A stretch of DNA of 12,880 nt, taken from positions 1 to 12,880 of the forward strand of contig LSSN01003995.1 of the NCBI GenBank assembly GCA_001970855.1, given 5' to 3'. The position numbers and the translations under genes were made by a program. Origin of the DNA: Smittium culicis. Lineage: Eukaryota; Kickxellomycota; Harpellomycetes; Harpellales; Legeriomycetaceae. Numbering within the stretch: the first letter of the stretch is position 1; each line of letters starts with the position of its first letter. The notes under the pieces are model-generated. The model saw nothing but the letters and a program-made list of their open reading frames with translations. It ran no database searches and had not been told where the DNA came from. This document shows positions 1-7,730 of the stretch, piece by piece.

Positions 1-64
1 TATACTCAAAATCATAAACGAATCAATATATTCGATTTTTTGAAGAGTGTTAAACGGGAAAGGG
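1..64 (+). mobile_element. 3' end of a TTAA-type MITE, cut by the window edge (copy 1)
   Basis: The last 64 bp of the element family described at 1026-1213 and 2617-2805. It shares the subterminal block ATCATAAACGAATCA (compare ATCATAGACGAATCA at 1161-1175), then GAAGAGTGTT and the terminal CGGGAAAGGG, directly followed by TTAA at 65-68. The 5' half lies outside the window. Terminal GAAAGGG plus TTAA is the right-end signature of the full copies. No coding capacity. Confidence 0.75.
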
Positions 65-68
65 TTAA

Positions 69-121
69 GCAAATATAATTTCCAAGAAAATAAATTCCGC
101 TTACCCTAAGAATATCTCATA
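69..121 (+). repeat. Direct repeat, copy L
   Basis: Matches 258-310 without gaps at an offset of 189 bp. The core TTCCGCTT...TAAGAATATC.CATA (95-121) agrees at 23 of 27 positions with 284-310, and the flank 69-94 agrees at about two thirds of positions. It starts immediately after the TTAA that closes MITE copy 1. Function unknown. Confidence 0.55.
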
Positions 122-257
122 GTACGAGATTATTTGATAGTGCGGAACTTTTAAATTTTTCCTACTCGTAATACTCATTTAAATTTTTCATTTCTATTAG
201 AAAAATCTATCGAATGAATAATCTGATACAACCAATAGCTTTATTTAACACACATTA

Positions 258-310
258 GCGAATAGGTTTTTAATGAACAATAGTTCCGCTTGCATTAAGA
301 ATATCCCATA
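258..310 (+). repeat. Direct repeat, copy R
   Basis: Partner of 69-121. It is preceded by ATTA at 254-257, not by a MITE end, so it could be a version of the same locus that never received an insertion. Its TTCCGC block also forms an 8-bp inverted match, GCGGAACT (143-150) with AGTTCCGC (282-289). GCGGAACTTTT recurs at 5932-5942. Confidence 0.5.
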
Positions 311-566
311 TCTGAAATTTTATATGTTTCCAACTGCTGCATCAAAATTAAATTATTATTTTTAGACAAATAATATATAGCGTAAATGAAAAGCAATTTA
401 GATTTAGAAGTTTTAATTCATGGTAATAAATAAATTAGCCCAATGATATTAAAAGTTCAATATGTTCTATTTGTCCTGAGTACTCCTTTTGACAAAGCAT
501 TAAAATATCTAGAAAATTCAAATAATTATTTGCTTCTATAGTTAAGCTTTTCATGAAAAATAATCT
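311..566. other. Non-coding spacer
   Basis: AT-rich DNA between the direct repeat and the first complete MITE. I see no gene, no RNA and no repeat matching other parts of the window. Confidence 0.5.
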
Positions 567-570
567 TTAA

Positions 571-761
571 CCTTTTCAGGGGCAGTTGACTATTTTTGAA
601 CTGCCAAAAATATCCAACCAAATAACAATCCGGTGGATTAGTTTATAATAACAATAAGTTATTGGTTGACAAATTTTATATATCCAATAACAAATGAATA
701 ATAGAAGACTTATCCAATTATGTTTTTGTATTAAGCCTAAGATTATTGGCCCCAGAAAGGG
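571..761 (+). mobile_element. MITE copy A, 191 bp, piggyBac-like
   Basis: Flanked by perfect TTAA target duplications at 567-570 and 762-765. The left end CCTTTTCAGGGGC and the reversed right end CCCTTTCTGGGGCC form an imperfect terminal inverted repeat of about 13 bp. The first 50 or so bases align with the other copies through GGCAGT.GACTATTTTTGA and ATCCAAC (the others read TAGCCAAC). The interior is more diverged than in copies B, D and F, so this may be an older copy or a sister subfamily. A subterminal perfect hairpin is present: GGCAGTT (581-587) with AACTGCC (599-605). It has no open frame, so it would need a transposase from elsewhere. The piggyBac superfamily is assigned from TTAA duplications plus CCCTTT ends, not from any protein. 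Confidence 0.8.
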
Positions 762-808
762 TTAAAAAAATGAAATTTTTGATTTGATAATGGCTTCTAA
801 GTTACTAA

Positions 809-996
809 ACCTTTCATGGGCGGCAGGCTGTTTTTTATATAGCAATTGTAGTCAGCTTCACATTTCAAAAATAATTAATTCCGAGAATCGATCAAATAGT
901 GTTTAATTAAAGAATAGTTCAAGTTATAAATATACCTAAAAGCTATAAAAAAATCAATAAATTTGAATTTTTAACTATATTTGATCTAGAAATGGG
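809..996 (+). mobile_element. MITE copy B, 188 bp
   Basis: The left end ACCTTTCATGGGC follows CTAA (805-808). The right end TAGAAATGGG is followed by CTAG (997-1000). Both flanks are one or two changes from TTAA. The shared internal motif TTAATTCCGA lies at 875-884, 66 bp from the left end; it is at 67 bp in copies D and F. The 3' half (AAATATACCTAAAAGC...AAATCAATAAATTTGAA) follows the consensus with scattered changes. Degraded ends indicate an old, immobile copy. No coding capacity. Confidence 0.7.
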
Positions 997-1000
997 CTAG

Positions 1001-1025
1001 CGCTTTCCCGATCAAACACTCTTCA
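1001..1025 (-). mobile_element. MITE copy C, reverse-orientation 3' terminal fragment
   Basis: The reverse complement reads TGAAGAGTGTT...CGGGAAAG, agreeing with the right end of copy 1 (41-64) at about 20 of 24 positions. It directly abuts the CTAG flank of copy B and is broken at 1025 by the left end of copy D. The remainder of this copy would be expected beyond 1217, but I could not recognise it there. Copies B and C would therefore lie tail to tail around one shared TTAA-derived site. Confidence 0.6.
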
Positions 1026-1213
1026 CCCTTTCATGGGAAGTAGACTATTTTTGACTCACCAGATATAGCCAACAGCGTTAAGCTAAAATACTTTAATTCC
1101 GAAATTATTAATGATATTGGCTATTTATATAAAAATAGCAAATAGTAAACTTGCTTATAAATCATAGACGAATCATAAAATTCGTTTTTATAAGAGCATT
1201 GGACGCGAAAGGG
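1026..1213 (+). mobile_element. MITE copy D, 188 bp
   Basis: Starts CCCTTTCATGGG and ends GACGCGAAAGGG. Flanks are TTCA (1022-1025) and CTAA (1214-1217), each one change from TTAA. It is closely related to copy F: shared blocks include GACTATTTTTGAC, CACCAGATATAGCCAACAGC, the motif TTAATTCCGA (1093-1102), AACTTGCTTA and CGAATCAT.AAATTC. The terminal inverted repeat is short (CCCTTTC/GAAAGGG, about 7-8 bp) with little homology further in. No open frame, so non-autonomous. Its left flank lies inside the copy C fragment, so it probably inserted into that older element. Confidence 0.85.
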
Positions 1214-1621
1214 CTAATCTTTTAAATTATCGTCAAGGAAAATATTAACAACTGCTGACAAGCTTAGTTATAGAATATTTTACGAAAATTCAACGATTTA
1301 TTGTCAATAGCGTATTGCGTCTAAATTATACCAGTTTGAAATGCTAGCTTATCTAGAAGCTTCCATATCTTAGATGATTAAAAGTTTTAAATTCTTATTT
1401 CGATAATAATTATTTATTAAGGCTTCATAATTTCGCACACTTATTTATATCCAGAATATAAACTTTTATCTTTTTTACTTTTATGAAATCTGGAAAACTA
1501 ATTTGCTAGCTGAGAATGAAATCTATCCGATCCCGAGAAAGTTGAGCTAATAACTAAAAAAATTTCAACTATAATTTTTAAAAATCAGATCAACCAATCG
1601 TTAGAAAGTAATGAGCTGGTG

Positions 1622-1648
1622 TTTTTTTTTTTTTTGAATTCAAAAAAA
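1622..1648. repeat. T14 tract ending in a 20-bp perfect palindrome
   Basis: Fourteen T residues (1622-1635) run into GAATTC and seven A residues. TTTTTTTGAATTCAAAAAAA at 1629-1648 is self-complementary. This could arise from slippage around an A/T tract; no function is implied. Confidence 0.7.
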
Positions 1649-2157
1649 TATGTAATAAGCTCTTTTTTTTGGAATTTAGAAATTCAATACATTTATGCGA
1701 AGGAAAATCTTATTAGTTGTATAGCTCGTTTATTGTTAGGTTTTGTGGATCAAAATTAACATACTACATCTAAAGTGCTAATATATTTTGCATGTTATTT
1801 TATCAAACGAATACTTTATTTAAATTTCTTAATCATGCTGATTATAATTTCTGCTATCGATAGCGTTTGTAAAAGCAGTTTATTGTTTTTTTTTTATAAA
1901 AAGTCGTCTGACTATTTCCGATATACTGAAATGTATAAAATTAGACCACCACTTAATAGAACTGCACACATACTTCTTTGAGGTTTATGTAAAATTTACT
2001 TTACTAAATTATACAACATACAGAATTATCTTTGTAGAGAAAATTTTTTGCTATATAATTTATTTTCCCATGAAACAGTACATAATTGAAATAAAGTCGC
2101 CAATTATAAGTGTGAAGACCTAGTCAATAACTATTTCTAATCGTATTATATTTTTTA

Positions 2158-2215
2158 GCAGATCATTATACGGGGGATTCTGAACGGAGAGTGCGCTTTG
2201 TCGCAGTATAGTTTT
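2158..2215. other. Isolated GC-rich island, unidentified
   Basis: G+C reaches about 47% (23 of 49 bases at 2167-2215) in surroundings near 25%. It follows TATATTTTTTAGCAG, which resembles a pyrimidine tract and AG splice acceptor, and continues open for about 19 codons in one plus-strand frame before TAG. It also contains a small stem TGCG/CGCA with loop CTTTGT. It could be a short exon, part of a non-coding RNA, or a transposon relic. I recognise neither a protein nor an RNA family. Confidence 0.25.
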
Positions 2216-2358
2216 ATTGGCTAGTATATTCATTGATTTCTATAATTATTGGTGGGATTGTAAAGGCGTTACAATTTTTCTATTTTTAGTTTTTACTTTA
2301 GAAATTTATATTTGCTAAAAGAAAGAAGCGATTTTTCTCATTGGCCATTAGTTTTTTA

Positions 2359-2374
2359 AGCGTTTTAATACGCT
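2359..2374. repeat. Small perfect hairpin
   Basis: AGCGT (2359-2363) pairs with ACGCT (2370-2374) across the loop TTTAAT. It is short but made of GC-containing steps in AT-rich surroundings. It lies about 50 bp before MITE copy E. Confidence 0.4.
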
Positions 2375-2422
2375 GTTACACCATAAAATGACTTTCATAA
2401 AAAATCTATCATACTCTTTTAA

Positions 2423-2612
2423 CCCTATCCGGTGCCAAATTTTCTCTAAAAAAGAAATTGCAAGTGTTTTTGTTGTTTTATAAATTAACCAATAGGTAAA
2501 TATTCAGTAAAATGTTCATTTCTACAAATAGCCAATAGAGTTTAGAGTCAAATATCAAATTTCACCAGTAGTAATAAATCTTTAATCCCAGTAGAATATG
2601 TTTGACCAGGCT
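2423..2612 (-). mobile_element. MITE copy E, diverged, 190 bp, probably reverse-oriented
   Basis: Bounded by TTAA at 2419-2422 and 2613-2616, with a length of 190 bp that matches the family. The left terminus CCCTATCCGGTGCCAA, read in reverse, gives TTGGCACCGGATAGGG, close to the family right end TTGGACGGGAAAGGG. The 12-mer AAATAGCCAATA (2526-2537) is the exact reverse complement of TATTGGCTATTT in copy D (1115-1126). The other terminus (near 2600-2612) has lost the CCCTTTC sequence, so orientation and membership are less certain than for copies A, D and F. It shares its right TTAA with copy F. Confidence 0.5.
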
Positions 2613-2616
2613 TTAA

Positions 2617-2805
2617 CCCTTTCATGGGCAGTAGATTATTTTTGACCCACCAGATATAGCCAACAGCGTTCAATTAATATACTTTAATTCCGAGGTCTTA
2701 AAGAATTTTGGTTTATTTTAAAATAACAGCAAATAATATACTTGCTTAAAAATCGTAAGCGAATCATTAAATTCATATTTTTAAAGAATGTTGGACGGGA
2801 AAGGG
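2617..2805 (+). mobile_element. MITE copy F, 189 bp, best preserved
   Basis: Perfect TTAA on both sides (2613-2616 and 2806-2809). The left end is CCCTTTCATGGGCAGTAG and the right end TTGGACGGGAAAGGG. The internal motif TTAATTCCGA is at 2684-2693, 67 bp from the left end, as in copy D. Left subterminal TGGG...CCCA around ATTATTTTTGA may form a short hairpin at the position where copy A has a longer one. Intact ends and duplications suggest this is the youngest copy here. It encodes no transposase. Confidence 0.87.
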
Positions 2806-2809
2806 TTAA

Positions 2810-3779
2810 CTAGGCAAAGAAACTAAATATCATTAAAAAAATCAGTATAATAATTGAAAAAACCTATAAAATTCATGAAAACAAACGCTTCTTATACCCC
2901 CCTTTGCAAAAATCAAAACCCTTATCTTTACTAAAGATTTTTGGAATGCTTAGCCATACATTTTGCACATGTATATACACATATTTTAGACATGCTTTTA
3001 TATGAATAACATAATTATGTTTTTAGTTGCATCTAAGCCAAAAAAAGAAAATAGTTGATGGTTTTATCTCAATATAGTTCACTAAGATATTAATTTAATC
3101 AAAAAAATTTCTAAATATAAATTGTTAAAGCTTTGGTCTACATCAAGGATTTATAATGATTGTTGAACATCTGTAGCATGACTAATAGATTTATTGCTTA
3201 AATATTAAATTATTTATATACGTATTATCAGTGTATAAACCACCTCTATCTTAATCCAAATCATAAAAATTCTAAGAAAATAATGAGTGTTGAAATATGA
3301 AAACAGTTTGACATAATTTTAACAAATAAATTTATACTGATTTAAATCGATTTTATAATTATAAAGCTAAAAATTAATAATATAAATGAAGATTTTTTAT
3401 ATAAAAAAAATACATATACATAGATGAAAGAAATTAAATAAAAAATCTAATATCTAAAAAATTTGATAAAAAGAAATCTTTTTGGGGGTTAACCTAGTAT
3501 TGAGCACTACTATTTAAATCCATAATAATATTTATTTATAATATGAAACTATTAAGAAGAGAGAGCACCCCCCCCCCGTGAATTTATTTTTTTAATAAAT
3601 ATTAGCCTGGTTTAAAAGAAAATTTATTTAATCCAGTTAAAATATAAATTAAATAAATTTTACCAGTAGGGAAATTTAAATCGAAGGAATTTTTTAATAG
3701 AAAAAAGTTAGAACCTTCAAAGAACCTCACAAGTATAGTCAAAATAAAGTATTTTAGTTTTGGTTAAATAGACGGTTTC
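2810..3779. other. Non-coding spacer
   Basis: AT-rich DNA after the MITE cluster. It contains AT-rich simple stretches (for example 3280-3440), short C or G runs (CCCCCC near 2898, GGGGG near 3484) and a C10 tract listed separately. No gene, RNA or transposon end was recognised. Confidence 0.5.
3568..3577. repeat. C10 homopolymer
   Basis: Ten consecutive C residues following GAGAGAGCA. The tract is unusual at this base composition and prone to slippage or assembly error, so its exact length should be treated as uncertain. Confidence 0.8.
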
Positions 3780-4008
3780 GAAAAGTGACAAACTGGAGTG
3801 TTAACGCAAAAAAAGCTGCTGCTCTACTTAAAATTTCAGATTGAAAGCTGATATATATAATTTAGCGGTATAAATTCAAAGAGAAGCAATAATTATTCAA
3901 ATGGTTGACTCAGAAAAGTGCCAACTTGGAGCGTTAACGCAAAAAAAGCTGCTGCTCACATAAAATTTCAGATTGAAATACAGATATTATTATTTAGCAG
4001 TATAAATT
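3780..4008 (+). repeat. Two-copy repeat with period 132-133 bp
   Basis: Copy 1 (3780-3876) and copy 2 (3913-4008) align along about 96 bp with one single-base gap. Both contain an identical 25-bp block (GTTAACGC, seven A, then GCTGCTGCTC) at about 3800-3824 and 3933-3957. They also share GAAAAGTG, AAAATTTCAGATTGAAA, TTTAGC.GTATAAATT and TGGAG.GTTAACGC. The 36 bp between them (3877-3912) has only a partial match before copy 1. The core is GC-richer (near 38%) than its surroundings. This may be a tandem duplication, a piece of a satellite, or two ends of an unidentified element. No coding frame is conserved. Confidence 0.8.
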
Positions 4009-5288
4009 TTATGGGCTGGCTATAGTATTTCATTTGGTAGTTCATATTAGCCCCAACTTTGATCATTATTTATATAAATTTAGCCAAATATATATTTATT
4101 ATATCAATTTACTCAAATTATCGTCTATTATGCATTTTTTTCAAATATATATATTTATTGATTAATTTTATTATCGTATTCTTTTACTTTATAAAATTTT
4201 AATGATACATAGATCATTCTTTTTATGTATAGCTAAACATAGTTGTTTTTTTTTTCATATAGGGATATATAGATTTAAAATAAATACGTATTAAAATATA
4301 TCATACTTTCTTTTGAGATTTTACAGCTAATAACGTTTTGAAAATCATATATTTCTATTCATATCTAGCTTTTATATTTTGCATTATGCTTTGGATATTA
4401 TAGAGTTTGTATTTTTACACAGGAAAATTTCTGTTCATAATTTTTCTCCTTTGCTGTGATTAGCTTTATTAGATATTTAAATTTTCCAGTATCTTGGGAA
4501 GGTTTAAAAATTTTTTTATTAAATTATTATTGACTAATCAAAAAATCATTTATTTTGCTTTTAATACTGAGGTATAAGAAGCAATAAAGTTTAAGCAAAT
4601 TTAGTTTCAAAATTAATGGTAAAAAATAACTTTATTTGACTTTATTTGAACTACATCGCGCTATTTTGTAATCTTAAAATGGAAAAATATGACCTAACCC
4701 CACTGAAAGGGTTTAGTTATTTTAAATAAAATAAATTAGGCCAAAAAAATAATTTCTATTTTAGCTTTGATTACAGAAAAATTGATTTATCTGTGAATTT
4801 TATTTAATTTAATTTACTAGTATATAAAATTAATATTAACGATGCTAAGTGTGAGGATTTTAAGAAAAAATGTATATATACTTGAAATAGTCTAGCATTT
4901 ATACATTTTTTCATTGTTAGGGTAAGTATAAAGTCATTTCTTAAAAATTATATTTACTTACTTCAATTGGATAAAGCTATTGATTGTATAAGCTAATTCA
5001 TTTGATGATTTTTCATAAAAAAATTTTAAAAAAAAAAAGCAATTTTACATAGTATGTAAATCTTATTATGAATATTTCCGCTCGTCGAATTAATCTCCCG
5101 TTTAAATAGAATTAATTAATATTAATAGAATAAAATAAAATTTATTCCTTATAGTGATATAATTAGATCTGAAAATTATTTTATATAATACTAATATAAG
5201 TTATAAAAACTCTTTTTACAAGACTTGATGTTACAGAGGGGGTGAGAATATAAATAAAAAATCATTAAGTAAAAAAAATCAAATGTGA
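4009..5288. other. Non-coding AT-rich spacer
   Basis: About 1.3 kb with no supportable gene. T-rich between 4070 and 4260. The only noted structure is the imperfect inverted motif at 4694-4716 (listed). GGGGG at 5237-5241 is isolated. Confidence 0.5.
4694..4716. repeat. Possible solo MITE terminus or imperfect inverted motif
   Basis: CTAACCC and GGGTTTAG are near-complementary around CACTGAAA. The right part CCCCACTGAAAGGG followed by TTTA resembles the right end of MITE copy A (CCCCAGAAAGGG, TTAA) with two extra bases. No matching left end is visible about 190 bp upstream, so this may be chance. Confidence 0.2.
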
Positions 5289-5582
5289 CTAATTATTAAA
5301 TCTTTAAATTTAATATTATAAATAGCTGGCCGAGAAATTATATGCAGTAAAACCTCTGAGCAAGAAATAGGTATCATCCCCCCACTTTTGGCACAAATAC
5401 TCTCTCTGACATCAATTTGCAAATTTAGAGATTTTTTATTAATAAATATAGCTAGCAAGAAACTAGCTACAAAATAGCAAAAAAAAAACAAGCTAAAATC
5501 TAGAATTCTAAATACATCAATTGTATTTTTTTTTGTTTTTTTTAAAATAAAAAAAGTAAAACTTTATTCGTCTAGTATATGA
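5289..5582 (+). other. Island of about 41% G+C with short open frames, unidentified
   Basis: Bases 5321-5420 have about 41% G+C, roughly twice the surroundings. In the frame with codons starting at 5289 there is no TGA until 5580-5582. Under the standard code the stretch is broken by TAA at 5319 and TAG at 5475, leaving 51 open codons (5322-5474) that include the run SKTSEQEIGIIPPLLAQILS. There is no ATG near the start of that open stretch. The minus strand is also open here for 70 codons. Open frames on both strands are expected where stop codons are depleted by higher G+C, so this is not called a gene. A decayed exon is possible. No family recognised. Confidence 0.2.
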
Positions 5583-7170
5583 TATAGTTTTGGTGTTTAT
5601 AATTATATTTTGGCTCATTTTACAGCCATTTTTAAACACAACTGCATATTGATATCAGGGTAAAATTGACAATAGGCAAGATTATTTGCAAATATAAATA
5701 GTAAATTCAATATAAAATTTACTATAACTTGAAAATTTAATTTAATTAGCCTATAAGTTATATTTTATAAAAATGAGGCATACTCCAAAAAACAAGTCAA
5801 TATTTTTTCAATTTAAAATTCTTAAAGTTGCATTCTTAGATGGTTTTGGTCTTATGTTGTTACCATTATAGAGATTTTAAAGTATATATCTTTAGTAGTA
5901 AATTGGAATTAATTTCAAGTAGCGGAACTTTTTCTAATAAATTTTTACTAATAATTCGAAATTGTTTTTAATTTTAATATTCATTAAAAAATGTGATTTA
6001 AATAGTATTTCTTACAAAAATAAAGCTTTATCTAATTTATTCTAATAATAAATTGAACCTTCTCTGAAAATAATTTCCGAAATACAAAAAATTATCAAAA
6101 AATATAATCGCGTCCAAATTTGGGACTAAGTTGAAATTTTCTTGTGATTTTCCTTTTATGATTGTTATCTCATCTTGTTGTAAAACTCTGTAGCTCTCGG
6201 TAAAATTTAATCTCGTATTTTATTAATTAGACCTGTCCTTCATACATTAAATTAACCTTTCCATACATTATACACTATACATCTACTACATACAGCAATT
6301 AATGATGTGTATATTGAATTAATTAAATTTAATACTTTGAGAATATATTGATTATCTCTCTCAATCGAAATAAAATTATAATCTCACAAGAGATATTTTG
6401 GTAAATTTTGATTTACTGAAAATTTTTATAAACGATTCATCATGATGGATCCCGCGATTTTTTTAAAAATTTAGATGGGCTTTTTTTATGGATCAGAAAT
6501 AATCTAAATATTTTGAAAGAGTAAAATTAAAAAAATCCAGAAATAATAATATTTTATTGATATATCAAGGTATTAATTATAAAATTTAAAATTTAAGGAA
6601 TTTAAGGCTCTCATAACTTCGATTATCATAAGAGATTGTAGAAGCTATTTAATTATGACCATTTTTTGAAGTATCAAGCACTTTGATAGGATATATCATT
6701 TATTTAATTTAGATTTAAACTATATTTATCAATATAATAAATAATAAATATATTAAATTAATAATTCGAATAAAAATGGTAGCTATTTATAAGCTATTAA
6801 AAAAAAAGAATTTATGGACTTGTTTATTTTTAAGTGAAAGAAGTTTATACTAATTATAATTTCGACAATTATTTTAATATTTTACTTATATCATGATACC
6901 TAGTATTTTTTTCTATAAAATTTTTTACCTGAATATAGGATGTAGTTGAGATTAATTTCAGGCAATTTAATAATGATATTAACTAATTACCAGATTGATT
7001 TATCAGAAAATATTTCGAATCTAGTTAAGAAAATTTTATGATGCGAATCAGGAAAGATATAACATTTGAACCACTTATTTTTTTCTTAAAATTGCTACAA
7101 TCAGAGATGGTTCACTATTCAAGATTTTGGTTTCAAAATATTCTGTAAGAAATACTATCAATAATAAAAA
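5583..7170. other. Non-coding AT-rich spacer
   Basis: About 1.6 kb, among the most AT-rich parts of the window (6721-6780 has 5 G or C in 60). GCGGAACTTTT at 5932-5942 repeats the motif at 143-153. The palindrome TATCATGATA occurs at 6889-6898 and again near 10199. No gene or RNA seen. Confidence 0.5.
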
Positions 7171-7200
7171 ATTGTATCAAATTATATCAAATTATATCAA
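7171..7200 (+). repeat. Three tandem 10-bp units
   Basis: ATTGTATCAA is followed by two identical ATTATATCAA units, and TATCAAAAATTA continues in part. A short minisatellite, probably slippage. Confidence 0.75.
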
Positions 7201-7272
7201 AAATTATTAGTTAAAAATATCACATTTTCAAAATTTATTAGATTTCCGAGCACATAACCGGAATATAAACTA

Positions 7273-7340
7273 TAAGATATTTTTAGAAAAATATTTATGG
7301 CTGATAATCGGATAGAATATGATTATCAGAGAATATCTTA
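7273..7340. repeat. Nested perfect inverted repeats
   Basis: Outer arms TAAGATATT (7273-7281) and AATATCTTA (7332-7340) enclose inner arms CTGATAATC (7301-7309) and GATTATCAG (7321-7329), all perfect over 9 bp. The inner loop is 11 bases. It could fold as a two-part hairpin or cruciform of 68 bp. No transposon end or RNA family recognised. Confidence 0.5.
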
Positions 7341-7730
7341 AAAAGTTTGAAATATGTCGTAGATTAACTATACTGCCGAGTGAAAAGAGAATTTATACAA
7401 ATATGATAACAAAATTCGATGAAAAAAATAATAAATATAATTTAAGATCTTTTAATTAAGATAAACACAAAGATTGATAAAGAAAATAAAGAATTAGAAA
7501 AAATGGATTGCATCATTTGATAATCAAATCTTACAATTTTCCTCTTTTTACTAATACTAGACAGTACAACCAATATAACCCGGATAATGAAACTAAAAAG
7601 AGTAATTGTATAGGAAAATCAAGCATCTGATTGTTAAATTACAGGATTAGTTTGTTTAGAAATAAATAGAACAAAAAAACAAACAATAGACTATATGAAA
7701 TTCGTATATAGCCTGATAAGAGTGATTATT
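7341..7730. other. Non-coding, purine-rich spacer
   Basis: A- and G-rich on the plus strand, with many AAT/AAG runs (7410-7510). CTATAT (7691-7696) and ATATAG (7706-7711) form a weak hairpin. No gene seen. Confidence 0.45.

Larger units (their letters stand above)
1218..2418. other. Non-coding spacer with simple tracts and one GC-rich island
   Basis: About 1.2 kb without a supportable gene. It holds a T14 run with a perfect palindrome (1622-1648), a GC-rich island (2158-2215) and a small hairpin (2359-2374), each listed separately. The longest open stretch (1775-1981) encodes mostly F, I, L, Y and K residues, as AT-rich DNA does by chance. Confidence 0.5.

Noticed and set aside
774..1634. 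Long TGA-free run in one plus frame, taken as a possible gene under a ciliate code
   Set aside because: It runs straight through several MITE copies, and runs of this length without TGA are expected by chance at this base composition.
1775..1981. Plus-strand open frame of 68 codons
   Set aside because: Composition is dominated by F, I, L, Y and K as in random AT-rich DNA, with no domain, no coding-like G+C rise and no context.
3484..3495. GGGGGTTAACC as a MITE right end plus TTAA
   Set aside because: It lacks GAAAGGG, and the preceding sequence does not match the family; GGTTAACC is simply a short palindrome.
5279..5491. Minus-strand open frame of 70 codons
   Set aside because: It overlaps an equally open plus-strand stretch in a GC-richer island. 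Neither strand has recognisable motifs, so it is described as an island and not called as a gene.
6252..6275. TTAACCTTTCC as a further MITE end
   Set aside because: The resemblance stops after about 11 bases and no partner terminus lies about 190 bp away in either direction.
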